NCBI GenBank assembly: GCA_040391135.1
Contig: JBEBYL010000001.1
Span: forward strand, 186,001 to 250,000
Origin: G025836975 sp040391135
Lineage (GTDB): Bacteria > Pseudomonadota > Gammaproteobacteria > Burkholderiales > Burkholderiaceae_B
Direction of reading: 5' to 3'
DNA: 64,000 bases
The notes beneath the pieces are model-generated. The model had not been told where the DNA came from. It saw only the letters and a program-made list of their open reading frames with translations, and searched no databases. Shown here one piece after another: positions 17,524-25,922 of this stretch (position 1 is its first letter; every line of letters begins with the position of its first letter). The position numbers and the translations under genes were made by a program.

Positions 17524-18003
17524 TCAATTCAGATTGGCCTTGTCCAGGCCGAACACCTTGTCGGCCGAGCCCGGTGCCGTCGTGAAGGCGATGTTCACCC
17601 GGTTCCATGCATTGATGGACATCACCTCGAACGTCAGGTCGGACAATTCCTTTTCGGACAACTGCGTGCGTACCCGTTCGTAAATATCATCGGGCACTCC
17701 TTGTGCCGGCAGTTGAGTCAAGGCTTCCGTCCAGGCCAGAGCGGCGCGCTCCCGAGGAGAAAAAAGCGGCGATTCGCGCCATACATCCAGATGATGGATG
17801 CGCAGCGGCCGCTCGCCGTGGATGTAGGCCTCCTTCACATGCATGTCCAGGCAGAACGCGCAGCCGTTGATCTGCGAGGCACGGATGGCGACCAGGTGGC
17901 GGATCGTTTCCTCGATGGCCCCGGTCTTGAGCTGGTTGCTGAATTCAAGAAACTTCTTGAACAGTTCCGGCGATTGCTGCATGTAGTTGATACGCTGTGT
18001 CAT
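17524..18003 (-). CDS. Carboxymuconolactone decarboxylase / AhpD-family protein
   Basis: A 159-residue all-helical protein with the redox pair C48-x-x-C51 and H55 (NGCAFCLDMH), typical of AhpD-like peroxidase-associated members of the CMD family. The ATG at 18003 has a GGAGAG site. It is encoded directly downstream of an ECF41 sigma factor. That pairing is well known: genes for carboxymuconolactone decarboxylases, oxidoreductases and epimerases are the usual ECF41 targets. A role in oxidative or thiol stress is more likely than aromatic-acid catabolism. Confidence 0.92.
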   Translation of the reverse strand: MTQRINYMQQSPELFKKFLEFSNQLKTGAIEETIRHLVAIRASQINGCAFCLDMHVKEAYIHGERPLRIHHLDVWRESPLFSPRERAALAWTEALTQLPAQGVPDDIYERVRTQLSEKELSDLTFEVMSINAWNRVNIAFTTAPGSADKVFGLDKANLN

Positions 18004-18105
18004 GGTTCTCTCCAGGCGATGATGAAGAAGCATCCCGCGAGTTCGGGGCTTGTACGGCAACGTGCCGCTGGAGAACATCGTAGGCTTGAGCGGGGATCAG
18101 CGGTA

Positions 18106-18134
18106 GACGTCCAGTCGGACTCATGATGTTGACC
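18106..18134 (-). promoter_or_regulatory. Weak candidate ECF41 promoter upstream of the AhpD-like gene
   Basis: ECF41 promoters are reported to resemble TGTCACA, a spacer of about 16, then CGTC. On the minus strand GGTCAACA is followed after 17 bases by CGTC, about 100 bases before the ATG at 18003. The -35 match is imperfect, so this is only a candidate. Confidence 0.3.
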
Positions 18135-18175
18135 TGAAGGCACCAAAAGAAGCAGCAACGTTTTACGGCGGGCGA

Positions 18176-19072
18176 TTACCCGGCCCGACGGCCGTTCATT
18201 TGGCATGCCTCGATAATATGCGACAGCTTGTCCGGATTGCGTTGCACCTGGATCTGGATAATGCGCTCGCCGTCCGATTCAATCGCCATCGCGGACTCCA
18301 GCTTGCCGTCGATGAAGCGCAGGAAAGCCCATTGACCATTAAGGACGGCAAGCTGCATGCGCGCTTCTTCGCCGAAGCGCAGGAACGATGCGTAGAAAAG
18401 CTGTGCGATGCGGCGGCCGCCCACCAAGGGGTGGGGAAAACTGGTGACCTTTCCGCCGCCGTCGCCCATCAGCACGGCATCTTCGGCCAGCAAGGCGTTG
18501 ATCGCGGCAAAGTCGCCCCCATGGACGGCTTGCGCGAAGGACTCCAGCAGGCGTAAATGTATTTCGCGCGGCACGGCGCGGCGCGCACGCCCTTCTTTCA
18601 GTTGGGCTTTCGCCCGGCTTACCAACTGGCGGCAGGCAGCCTGGGTCTTGCCTATAGTCTTTGCAATATTTGGATAGTCTTCGTCAAAGACCTCATGCAG
18701 CAGGAACGCCGCTCGCGCTTCAGGCGTAAGCCGCTCGAGCAGCGCCAGGAACGCCAGCGATACCTCTTGAGATTGTTCCTGAAGCTGTTCGGGTGTGGCC
18801 GGAAATCCGGTCAGCTCAGGTTCGGGCAGCCATATGCCTGTGTAGGCTTCGCGTTGCGCCTTGGCGGTACGCAAGCGATCGATGGAAATTCGCGTCGTTA
18901 CGGCAACCAGCCATGCTTCTGCGTTATTGATCTCCGCTTGGGCGGCCGTGTGCCAGCGCAGCCAGGCATCTTGCACGATATCCTCGGCCTCGGCCACCGA
19001 TCCGAGCATCCGGTACGCGATCTGCTGCAATCTGGGCCTAAGCGAATTAAAAGACTGTGCGTCGTCATTCAT
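18176..19072 (-). CDS. ECF41-type RNA polymerase sigma factor with C-terminal SnoaL-like domain
   Basis: A 298-residue sigma factor. Region 2 is at about 10-75 (YRMLGSVAEAEDIVQDAWL), region 4 at about 110-165, and a SnoaL/NTF2-like extension runs to the end. All three ECF41 hallmarks are visible: WLPEP in the linker, DGGGKV in the extension and NPDKL near the C-terminus. In characterised ECF41 proteins the extension acts as a built-in regulator instead of a separate anti-sigma factor, and none is encoded here. Its likely target is the downstream AhpD-like gene. Confidence 0.93.
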   Translation of the reverse strand: MNDDAQSFNSLRPRLQQIAYRMLGSVAEAEDIVQDAWLRWHTAAQAEINNAEAWLVAVTTRISIDRLRTAKAQREAYTGIWLPEPELTGFPATPEQLQEQSQEVSLAFLALLERLTPEARAAFLLHEVFDEDYPNIAKTIGKTQAACRQLVSRAKAQLKEGRARRAVPREIHLRLLESFAQAVHGGDFAAINALLAEDAVLMGDGGGKVTSFPHPLVGGRRIAQLFYASFLRFGEEARMQLAVLNGQWAFLRFIDGKLESAMAIESDGERIIQIQVQRNPDKLSHIIEACQMNGRRAG

Positions 19073-19107
19073 GCTTGAACGTCCATGCGTACGGAACGGG
19101 ATGGTCC

Positions 19108-20307
19108 TTAGGCCGTGCTACCGGCCGTGGGTTTTTTTTTGTCCAGTCGAATCGACAGCAGCAGCAACACCAGCCCGCCCAGCGCCAGAAGAGACCCCAC
19201 CCACCCGGTCGAGGCCCACCCGAAGCCGTGCGCAATGGCCATGCCACCCAGCAAGGGGCCCAAAGCATTTGCGAAGTTGAAGGCGGAGTGATTGAGCGCC
19301 GCCGCCAGGCCTTGCGCATTGCGTGCGATATCCATCAAACGAGTTTGAAGGATGGTGCCCAGCGCGCCACCGATGCCGATGAGAAATACGGTAATAGAAA
19401 TACCCCATAAGCTGGGGGCTGTAAAGCTGAAGAGCGCGGTGGTGGCGGCGCTCCAGAGCAGCACGCCGCCTATCGTGGGCATGAGCGCATGGTCGGCCAG
19501 TTTGGGCACGACGATATTGCCGACCGTCATGCCCAAGCCAAAGATGCCCAGCACGAAAGGCACGGTTTCGGGGGAGACCATGGTGACCTGCATCAAGGTG
19601 TCGGCCAGGTAGGTGTAGACGGCGAACAGGCCCCCAAAGCCGATGGCTCCTACGGCCAGGGTCAGCCAGACTTGACCATGCTTGAGCGCGCCCAGCTCGC
19701 GCAGCGGACTGGAGCCCGGCGCCGCAGGGGATTTGGGGCTCAGCAGGGCAAGCAGTATCACTGTCAACAGTCCGGTAAAGGCAACCAGGGCGAATCCCCA
19801 TCGCCACCCTACGGAATGCCCCAGCCAGTTTGCCAGCGGCACGCCGACGATGGTGGCGACCGTAAGGCCTAGGAACATGCGGCCGACAGCCTGGTTGCGC
19901 TTGTTCAGCGGTACGAGCGATACTGCGACCAAAGCGCCGACGCCGAAGTACGCCCCATGCGGCAAGCCGCTAAGGAAACGCAGGGCCAGCATCCATTCAT
20001 AGCTGGGGGCGAAGGCGCATAGGCCATTGAATAAGGCAAACATGGCCATCAGCCAGATGAGCATGGTCCGCCTCGGCACGCGGGCGCCCAGTACTGTGAT
20101 GACCGGCGCACCGACAACCACTCCCAACGCATACGCGCTGATGACATGTCCGGCGGTAGGGGCATCGACGCCAAGGTCCTTGGCGAAATAGGGCAGCAGG
20201 CTCATGGTGGCGAACTCTGTCGTCCCAATGGCGAATGCCCCCACGGCCAAGGCGAAGAGCACCCAGCCGGGAGAGTGGGGTTTATTTATTTTGCGGGACT
20301 CGGCCAT
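19108..20307 (-). CDS. MFS transporter, DHA1 (AraJ/YdhP-like) family
   Basis: A 399-residue, twelve-helix major facilitator protein. The N-terminal helix has the family pattern FAIGTTEFATMSLLPYFAKD, and loop 2-3 has GARVPRRTML. The sequence resembles the AraJ/YdhP/Cmr-like drug and sugar efflux group. It ends with a short charged tail. It is probably monocistronic, with its own TATAAT promoter and a palindrome just upstream. No substrate can be assigned. Confidence 0.9.
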   Translation of the reverse strand: MAESRKINKPHSPGWVLFALAVGAFAIGTTEFATMSLLPYFAKDLGVDAPTAGHVISAYALGVVVGAPVITVLGARVPRRTMLIWLMAMFALFNGLCAFAPSYEWMLALRFLSGLPHGAYFGVGALVAVSLVPLNKRNQAVGRMFLGLTVATIVGVPLANWLGHSVGWRWGFALVAFTGLLTVILLALLSPKSPAAPGSSPLRELGALKHGQVWLTLAVGAIGFGGLFAVYTYLADTLMQVTMVSPETVPFVLGIFGLGMTVGNIVVPKLADHALMPTIGGVLLWSAATTALFSFTAPSLWGISITVFLIGIGGALGTILQTRLMDIARNAQGLAAALNHSAFNFANALGPLLGGMAIAHGFGWASTGWVGSLLALGGLVLLLLSIRLDKKKPTAGSTA

Positions 20308-20329
20308 GGTGAAGTCGGTGTGCGCCGTT

Positions 20330-20349
20330 CAGGGTAAACCCTGATTATA
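20330..20349 (-). promoter_or_regulatory. Promoter -10 and palindromic operator of the MFS gene
   Basis: The minus strand carries TATAAT (20344-20349), immediately followed by CAGGGTAAACCCTG-type dyad symmetry (20330-20343, CAGGGT and ACCCTG around AA). A repressor bound there would cover the predicted transcription start, about 30 bases before the ATG at 20307. The -35 element is not convincing. Confidence 0.5.
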
Positions 20350-20407
20350 CGGGTGCGCGTTGCCGGTGCTTCTATGGCCGTGGATTTCTTGCTGAGAGCA
20401 TGAATGC

Positions 20408-21598
20408 TCAGGATCCGTTCATCAGCCGCTCGACGATCATTCTTGCAATAGGTATTGCCGATGTAGCAGCGGGCGAGGGCGCGTTACACACATGAAGAGT
20501 GCGGGGAGTCTGATGAAACAGGAAGTCATGGACGAGCTTCCCCGAACGGGTAACCGCTTGAGCCCGAATACCGCTGCGATACTCGCCAAGGTCCGAAGCG
20601 GTCAATGCTGGGCAATATTTTTGGCAGCTCTTCAAATAGGCCGTCTTGGATAAAGAGCGGTATAGCTCACCGGCTGCCGAACGCATGTGCTCATGGGCCA
20701 CTTTCCAAAACCCTGGAAATCTTAGGTACTCGGATACATCTTTGGCATTGATGCCGAAACGTTTATATTTTTCGCGAGCCAGGCTTAGTACAGCATTTGG
20801 GCCGGCGATGAGCGGGCCATCTATCGTTGGCGTCAAATGGACGCCGAGAAACGGTAGCGCTGGATCGGCCACCGGATAAATCATGTGTCGCACGATTTTC
20901 CGTTTCGCAGGTGCAATGCTGTAGTATTCGCCTCGAAACGGCACTATTTGAAAGTCGATATGGGCGCCGCTCAGCACGGCCAAGCGGTCGGCCTGAAGTC
21001 CAGCGCATACGACCAGTTGCCTGCTGCGCCAATTGCGCTGGCCTGCGCGTACGCTGACATACTGATCATCTTCATGGATGCCATCCACGTGGGTGCCTAA
21101 TGCTGTTAAGCCGCCAAGCCTTTCGAATTTTGCTCGCATGGCTTGTGCAACACTTTTATAGTCGACGATACCGGACCCAGGCACATGCAGCGCTGCAAGC
21201 CCCGTTATCATCGGCTCACGTTTCAGAAGTTCGGATTTCGTCAGTAATGTGGCTTTGACGCCATTCGCATAAGCGTTACTTTTCAGTGCATCCAGTCGCT
21301 CCATCTCGACTTGGGACGTGGCCACGACCAGCTTGCCTATAGTGTCAAACGTAACGCCATTGGCAGCGCAGAATTCCTTGGTAGCGATTTCGCCGTCTCG
21401 GCATAGCTGGGCCTTAAGACTTCCGGCGGGATAGTAAATGCCGGCGTGAATGACGCCGGAGTTATGTCCTGTCTGATGGCTCGCGACGGCAGCTTCCTTT
21501 TCCAAAAGCATGATCTTGGATCCGGGGTGCTTCTGCAGCAGCTCAATCGCGGTTGCCAACCCCACGATACCGCCGCCGATGACGCAGTAATCGAGCAT
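20408..21598 (-). CDS. lhgO: L-2-hydroxyglutarate oxidase
   Basis: A 396-residue FAD protein. It has the dinucleotide motif VIGGGIVGLATA at 6-17, the strongly conserved SHQTGHNSGVIHAGIYYP segment, and a C-terminal YRSGIRAQ plus NAPSPAATSA region. All are diagnostic of LhgO (YgaF), which oxidises L-2-hydroxyglutarate to 2-oxoglutarate and passes electrons to the quinone pool. It lies downstream of an alpha/beta hydrolase and a DadA/PuuB-like oxidase in the same direction, with a terminator-like hairpin between, so it may be partly uncoupled from them. A stray L-2-hydroxyglutarate or a related hydroxyacid could arise from the hydantoin/amide locus next door. Confidence 0.9.
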   Translation of the reverse strand: MLDYCVIGGGIVGLATAIELLQKHPGSKIMLLEKEAAVASHQTGHNSGVIHAGIYYPAGSLKAQLCRDGEIATKEFCAANGVTFDTIGKLVVATSQVEMERLDALKSNAYANGVKATLLTKSELLKREPMITGLAALHVPGSGIVDYKSVAQAMRAKFERLGGLTALGTHVDGIHEDDQYVSVRAGQRNWRSRQLVVCAGLQADRLAVLSGAHIDFQIVPFRGEYYSIAPAKRKIVRHMIYPVADPALPFLGVHLTPTIDGPLIAGPNAVLSLAREKYKRFGINAKDVSEYLRFPGFWKVAHEHMRSAAGELYRSLSKTAYLKSCQKYCPALTASDLGEYRSGIRAQAVTRSGKLVHDFLFHQTPRTLHVCNAPSPAATSAIPIARMIVERLMNGS

Positions 21599-21625
21599 TG
21601 TTTGGGTTTTCCGGAAAAAAGTTTA

Positions 21626-21650
21626 GAAGGCGGCATCATATGCCGCCTTC
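21626..21650 (-). terminator. Perfect hairpin terminator between hydrolase and lhgO
   Basis: GAAGGCGGCAT and ATGCCGCCTTC form a perfect 11-base stem with a 3-base loop. On the minus strand it is followed by CTAAACTTTTTT. It should end or attenuate transcription from the hydrolase side before lhgO. Confidence 0.75.
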
Positions 21651-21669
21651 ATGCGATGTGGCCGCTCGA

Positions 21670-22530
21670 TTACTTCTTGCGGGCAATGAAGTCCATGACG
21701 TCCGCCGCTACCCGCTCGGGCTCAAGAAATGCGATGCCATGCCCGTAGTCGGAATAGATCTTGAGCTCGCAATCGGGAATGAGGTTGCGTATGCGCTCTT
21801 GCTGCTCGACTGGGCAAATGCCGCTGCGATCGCTGCTTAAAAGCTGTACAGGGACTTTCATTCCCGGCAACTGGTCTGTCAGGTCGGCCAAGGACTGCCA
21901 CTTCCAGTGACCAATATAGGAATGCGTAGCGATTTTCTTTCGCTCTTCCTTCTGCCAGGCTTGGAAACGCTCGTTTCCTCGCTTGGGGTCCGTGACCCAG
22001 GTAGTCCCAATTCGCTCGTAATAATCGGCCATCCCGTATTTTTCTATTGCCGTCGCTGGATCCTTTTCTCCGGCAGCCCAGGCTTTCTCGAAGTCGGCGG
22101 GTATCTTGACCAGCGGCGCCTGTATGCAGGTCAAGGTGTGGACCCGCTCCGGGAACATGAGAGCGAAGTTGGCCCCGGTAATTCCACCGCTCGAGTCACC
22201 TACCCAGTGGATTTTCTTGATGCCGAGATGATCCATGACGCACAGAGCGTCTCGAGCATAACGCTGCACCACGGTTACCCCATCATCCACAGGGGCGCCG
22301 GACAACGTCGAGCCGGGCGGAGGTGCCGTCGATGCTCCGCGTCCGCGTTGATCCCAGCGCAATACCCTGAATTTTCGGCCAAGGTATGGCACCATTGGAG
22401 CGTAGAATTTTTTATTCAATGTCGACCCGTGAAGCAGGCCTATGGTTTCGGCCTCGTCGTCCCATGGGTTCGTGAAGTCATCAAATTCGTAATCAATCTT
22501 TATGCCGTCATCGGTCGTTACGGTAGCCAT
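21670..22530 (-). CDS. Alpha/beta hydrolase
   Basis: A 286-residue alpha/beta-hydrolase-fold protein. The oxyanion-side motif LLHGSTLN is near 33-40, DQRGRGAS follows near 60, the nucleophile elbow GDSSGG sits near residue 110, and the catalytic His lies in DYGHGIAF near 262. The class contains esterases, lactonases and C-C hydrolases. It is transcribed with the upstream FAD oxidoreductase (19-base gap), suggesting it hydrolyses a product or ester in the same route. No signal peptide, so it acts in the cytoplasm. Confidence 0.88.
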   Translation of the reverse strand: MATVTTDDGIKIDYEFDDFTNPWDDEAETIGLLHGSTLNKKFYAPMVPYLGRKFRVLRWDQRGRGASTAPPPGSTLSGAPVDDGVTVVQRYARDALCVMDHLGIKKIHWVGDSSGGITGANFALMFPERVHTLTCIQAPLVKIPADFEKAWAAGEKDPATAIEKYGMADYYERIGTTWVTDPKRGNERFQAWQKEERKKIATHSYIGHWKWQSLADLTDQLPGMKVPVQLLSSDRSGICPVEQQERIRNLIPDCELKIYSDYGHGIAFLEPERVAADVMDFIARKK

Positions 22531-22548
22531 CTTTTTTCCTCCTAGTGA

Positions 22549-23895
22549 TTAAAGTGCTTCCAGTTTGTCCTTGAGCTTGTAATACGCCGTTCCAGCTTTT
22601 AGCAACGGCAAGCGCAATCCTTTGAAGGGGATCGGTTTGAAGGCCCCTTCAGACATGGCGCCTAGTGAGCTTGTGTCTCCGGTAATTCTTCGAGCCAGGT
22701 ATTTGCCCAGCAAATGTGTTAGTGCGACGCCTCGTCCACCGTAGCCAATGGCATAGAACACGCGTTTGCCGATGGCGCCAATATGTGGAAAATTATCACG
22801 TGTGATTCCGACGACTCCCGTCCATCTGTAGTCGATTCCGATGTCGGCGAGATTCGGAAAAACATGAATCATTTCATCCCGCAATCGTTGATGGTTCTTT
22901 GGGTGGTCCTGGTATGCGGGCTCGCCTCGACCACCGAACAGCAACCTTCCGCCATCGACAAGCCGGTAGTAATTAAGCAGGTTTTTGGTATCTGTGACCA
23001 GATGGTTCTGCGGCAATATGGTTGCACGCAATTCGGATGGCAAAGGCGCGGTTGCCACGACAGCCACGGTAATCGGCAAGATGCGGCGTTCGATGTCCGA
23101 AGCAATAGGAAGCCCTTCCGTGTATGCATTGGTGCAAATCAACGCATGCTTGGCGCGTACTTCTCCTTGTGCCGCGGTAACCACAACGCCCTCCGATTCC
23201 GCCACGACGTTATCGACTGCCGTTCCTTCAAAAAAAATCACACCGCGTTTCGCCAGCGCTGCTCTCAGGCCTTTACAGTAATTGAGTGGATGCAGGCCCG
23301 CCGACCGAGGATCAAAGTAGGCGCCAGCATAGAGTTTGCTTCCGATCAGCTCGGCCGTTTGCTGCTTGCCGACAAGCTTTATCCGGGTGTCTCCGATTTG
23401 GCTTTTCAACCAGCCGGCGTCAGCTTCAAGCCGCTGCATCGCACGGGCATGGTAGGCCGCCGTCAGATGCCCATAACGGGAGAATTCGCAATCTATACCG
23501 AACGAATCGACGTTTTGTTCCAGGCTGTCTACAGCTTCGTGGATGTAGCCGTATAGCTGTTTTGTGGCTGCGTTGCCAAATTGCGCGGCCATTTCGCTCC
23601 AGGATGACTTGTAGCGAAGTACCGCCATTCCTCCGTTACGGCCGCTTGCTCCCCAGCCGACGCGTCGCGCCTCCAGCACTATGCAAGACAGGCCAAGCCG
23701 CAACGCCTCGGCGGCTGCGTTTAGGCCGGTAAACCCCGCGCCAATGATGACAACGTCGGCTATTTGCGTGCCGCTGAGGGCGTCATGGGCTTCACCCTCC
23801 AGGTTCGGCGACGGAGTGTCTGCCCATACAGAAGCTGCATGCGTCGGTAAATCCGCATCATGGCGGTGGGCTGCAATGTTGTTCGGCGCTTTCAT
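22549..23895 (-). CDS. FAD-binding oxidoreductase, DadA / gamma-glutamylputrescine oxidase (PuuB)-like
   Basis: A 448-residue DAO-family flavoprotein. The FAD motif VVIIGAGFTGLNAAAE is near 48-63, followed by RRVGWGASGRNGG, the pattern typical of PuuB-like amine and amino-acid oxidases. The C-terminal GYGGRGVALTHLLGKYLA segment closes the FAD site. Expected chemistry is oxidation of an N-substituted amine or amino acid to an imine or aldehyde. It is divergent from the TRAP-hydantoinase operon, across a region holding shared operator-like boxes, so it probably acts on the compound that operon imports. Confidence 0.9.
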   Translation of the reverse strand: MKAPNNIAAHRHDADLPTHAASVWADTPSPNLEGEAHDALSGTQIADVVIIGAGFTGLNAAAEALRLGLSCIVLEARRVGWGASGRNGGMAVLRYKSSWSEMAAQFGNAATKQLYGYIHEAVDSLEQNVDSFGIDCEFSRYGHLTAAYHARAMQRLEADAGWLKSQIGDTRIKLVGKQQTAELIGSKLYAGAYFDPRSAGLHPLNYCKGLRAALAKRGVIFFEGTAVDNVVAESEGVVVTAAQGEVRAKHALICTNAYTEGLPIASDIERRILPITVAVVATAPLPSELRATILPQNHLVTDTKNLLNYYRLVDGGRLLFGGRGEPAYQDHPKNHQRLRDEMIHVFPNLADIGIDYRWTGVVGITRDNFPHIGAIGKRVFYAIGYGGRGVALTHLLGKYLARRITGDTSSLGAMSEGAFKPIPFKGLRLPLLKAGTAYYKLKDKLEAL

Positions 23896-23955
23896 TAAAG
23901 AGCGCCTTTTTTGTTCTTGGGTAACGACACAGGATTGTCTCCATAAGTATTTGTG

Positions 23956-23993
23956 TATCGATATTCAATTTGCTTGCATCGATAGTCGATAGT
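23956..23993. promoter_or_regulatory. Operator-like repeats between the divergent oxidase and TRAP genes
   Basis: TATCGATATTC (23956-23966) and, 12 bases on, ATCGATAGTCGATAG (23979-23993) lie between the starts at 23895 and 24072. The same TATCGATATTC core is found at 32916-32926, before the separately placed DctP gene. The IclR protein encoded at 29672-30520 is the likely binder. Confidence 0.5.
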
Positions 23994-24071
23994 ATGTCAT
24001 ACTCCATCAACAGCTGCAATACCGTTGTGACAGCAGCCAAGAAAGATCAAAAAACAATAGGAGACAAGCTT

Positions 24072-24572
24072 ATGAATCGAATTCGGCGCATAGTGCATGC
24101 CGTCAGCTTCGGCATGGCGATATTGAGCGCAGGGACAATTGCCGCGATGCCGCTGCTCATCGGCTATTCCACGGTCATGCGGTATTTCGTAGGCAGCGCG
24201 CTTTCCGTTACGGAAGAGTTATCCAGCTTTCTGCTGGTCTCATGCGTTTTCCTGGGCCTGCCCTATGCGGCGCTTAAAGGAAGGCACATAGCAATTTCAG
24301 CACTGGTCCCGCTGCTAAGTCCCGGCTTGCGCATCCTGATGACGGTGCTTGTCCACTTGACGACCCTCTTGTTTCTTGGGCTTCTTGCCAAGTTGACTTT
24401 TGATTTTCTGGTAATGGGTTATCAGCTTAATTCGCACAGTGAAACCGCATATATTTACGAGCCTCCCTGGCGAGCCGTGATGGTCGTGAGCACCGCATGG
24501 CTGGCTGTTGTCGTTGTGTATCAGCTGTGCGAGGAAATATTCTTTCCCGCCCACGCTGACAACCAAGTTTGA
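24072..24572 (+). CDS. TRAP transporter small permease (DctQ family)
   Basis: A 166-residue inner-membrane protein with four predicted helices and the DctQ pattern SVTEELSSFLLVSCVFLGLPYAALKGRHI. It forms the small membrane subunit of a sodium-driven tripartite ATP-independent periplasmic transporter. The ATG at 24072 has AGGAG 8 bases upstream; a longer frame from 23970 lacks this and runs into the operator region. It is followed 13 bases later by the large permease. Confidence 0.9.
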   Translation: MNRIRRIVHAVSFGMAILSAGTIAAMPLLIGYSTVMRYFVGSALSVTEELSSFLLVSCVFLGLPYAALKGRHIAISALVPLLSPGLRILMTVLVHLTTLLFLGLLAKLTFDFLVMGYQLNSHSETAYIYEPPWRAVMVVSTAWLAVVVVYQLCEEIFFPAHADNQV

Positions 24573-24585
24573 ACGGGACGGCATC

Positions 24586-25875
24586 ATGTCGACACTAGCA
24601 ACCACATACCTGCTGATAATCATGGCCGGCGGCCTCTGGATGGGAGTCGGCCTGGGCGTAGCCGGCCTCATCATTCTGTATTTCTTTGGCGGCGGAACGA
24701 ATTCCTTCCAGATTGCCACTGTCGCAATCTGGAACATGCTGTACAGTTTCCCTTTGGTGGCCTTGCCGCTATTTATCTTGCTGGGCGAGCTGCTGGTCCA
24801 GTTCGGATTAAGTATTCGCGTGTATCGTGCGCTGACTCCTTTGTTTGAGCGCCTGCCTGGAAAGCTGCTGCTATCCAATGTCGTGTTGTGTTCCCTGTTC
24901 GGCGCAACCAGCGGCTCGAGCATGGCCACCGCCGCGACGGTCGGTTCAGCAGCCTATCCCGAGCTGCGGGCGAAGGGCTATAACCGCTCCGCCTTGCTGG
25001 GCAGCCTGGCGGGCTCGGGAACATTGGGTATTCTCATTCCACCCAGCATTCCCATCATCATCTACGCATCCCTGACCAATGTATCGGTCGGAGCCAGCTT
25101 CGTCGCCGCAGTCATCCCCGCCGTCATTGCAGTCTCTTTGTTTCTGGCCTTTGTCATGCTGCAGGCCAAATTCCGGCCCGAATACACCCCTTCCGCCGGT
25201 GAAGTACTGCCATTGCGGGAAACTTTGCCGGCCCTGGTCAATCTGTTGCCCGTGGTGGCGCTGATCGGTTGCGTGATGGGGACGATCTATTTTGGGCTGG
25301 CCACGGTAACGGAGTCGGCCGCCCTTGGGGTTCTGGCGTCTGTGGCCATCGGCTTGATGTACAAGGCCTGCTCGTTCAAGCGCCTTGGCCGCGCCTTGAT
25401 GGGAACCAGTGTCACCTGCGCATCGATAGGCTTCGTGATGATGGGCGCGATGATCTTTTCCATGGCTCTCGCGGTGGTAGGCCTTCCTCGGGAAATAGTC
25501 GCATATGTACAAGATCTTCAGATGTCACCCTGGATGCTCTTGATTGCCATTTATATTTTCTACTTCATTTTTGGCATGTTCATCGGCGCAACCGAAATGC
25601 TGGTCACCACACTTCCGTTCACCTTCCCTTTGATACTCGCTTTGGGGCATGACCCCGTTTGGTTTGCTGTCGTGATCGTGATCCTGTGCGAAGTCGGCCA
25701 GATCACGCCGCCTGCGGGCTTTGTGCTGTTCATACTAAAGGGAATAGCAGGCAAGGACACTACGATGGGCGAGCTGGCGCGTGGCTCGATACCTTACATC
25801 ATCCTGCTTTTGACGGTGCTGGCCTTGATCACGGTTTACCCGCAGCTTGCAACCTATTTGCCCAGCGCCATGTAG
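24586..25875 (+). CDS. TRAP transporter large permease (DctM family)
   Basis: A 429-residue, roughly twelve-helix membrane protein. It has FGATSGSSMATAATVGSAAYPEL and SGTLGILIPPSIPIIIYA, both characteristic of DctM, and the C-terminal EVGQITPPAGFVLFILKG. It forms the transport channel with DctQ. Its binding protein is encoded 6 kb away on the other strand (31779-32822). It precedes HyuA in the same direction, so import and hydrolysis are probably co-expressed. Confidence 0.93.
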   Translation: MSTLATTYLLIIMAGGLWMGVGLGVAGLIILYFFGGGTNSFQIATVAIWNMLYSFPLVALPLFILLGELLVQFGLSIRVYRALTPLFERLPGKLLLSNVVLCSLFGATSGSSMATAATVGSAAYPELRAKGYNRSALLGSLAGSGTLGILIPPSIPIIIYASLTNVSVGASFVAAVIPAVIAVSLFLAFVMLQAKFRPEYTPSAGEVLPLRETLPALVNLLPVVALIGCVMGTIYFGLATVTESAALGVLASVAIGLMYKACSFKRLGRALMGTSVTCASIGFVMMGAMIFSMALAVVGLPREIVAYVQDLQMSPWMLLIAIYIFYFIFGMFIGATEMLVTTLPFTFPLILALGHDPVWFAVVIVILCEVGQITPPAGFVLFILKGIAGKDTTMGELARGSIPYIILLLTVLALITVYPQLATYLPSAM

Positions 25876-25922
25876 CCCATAGCTAAGGCATCAGGTCATA
25901 TGTCGATTAGAGGAAAATCAGA

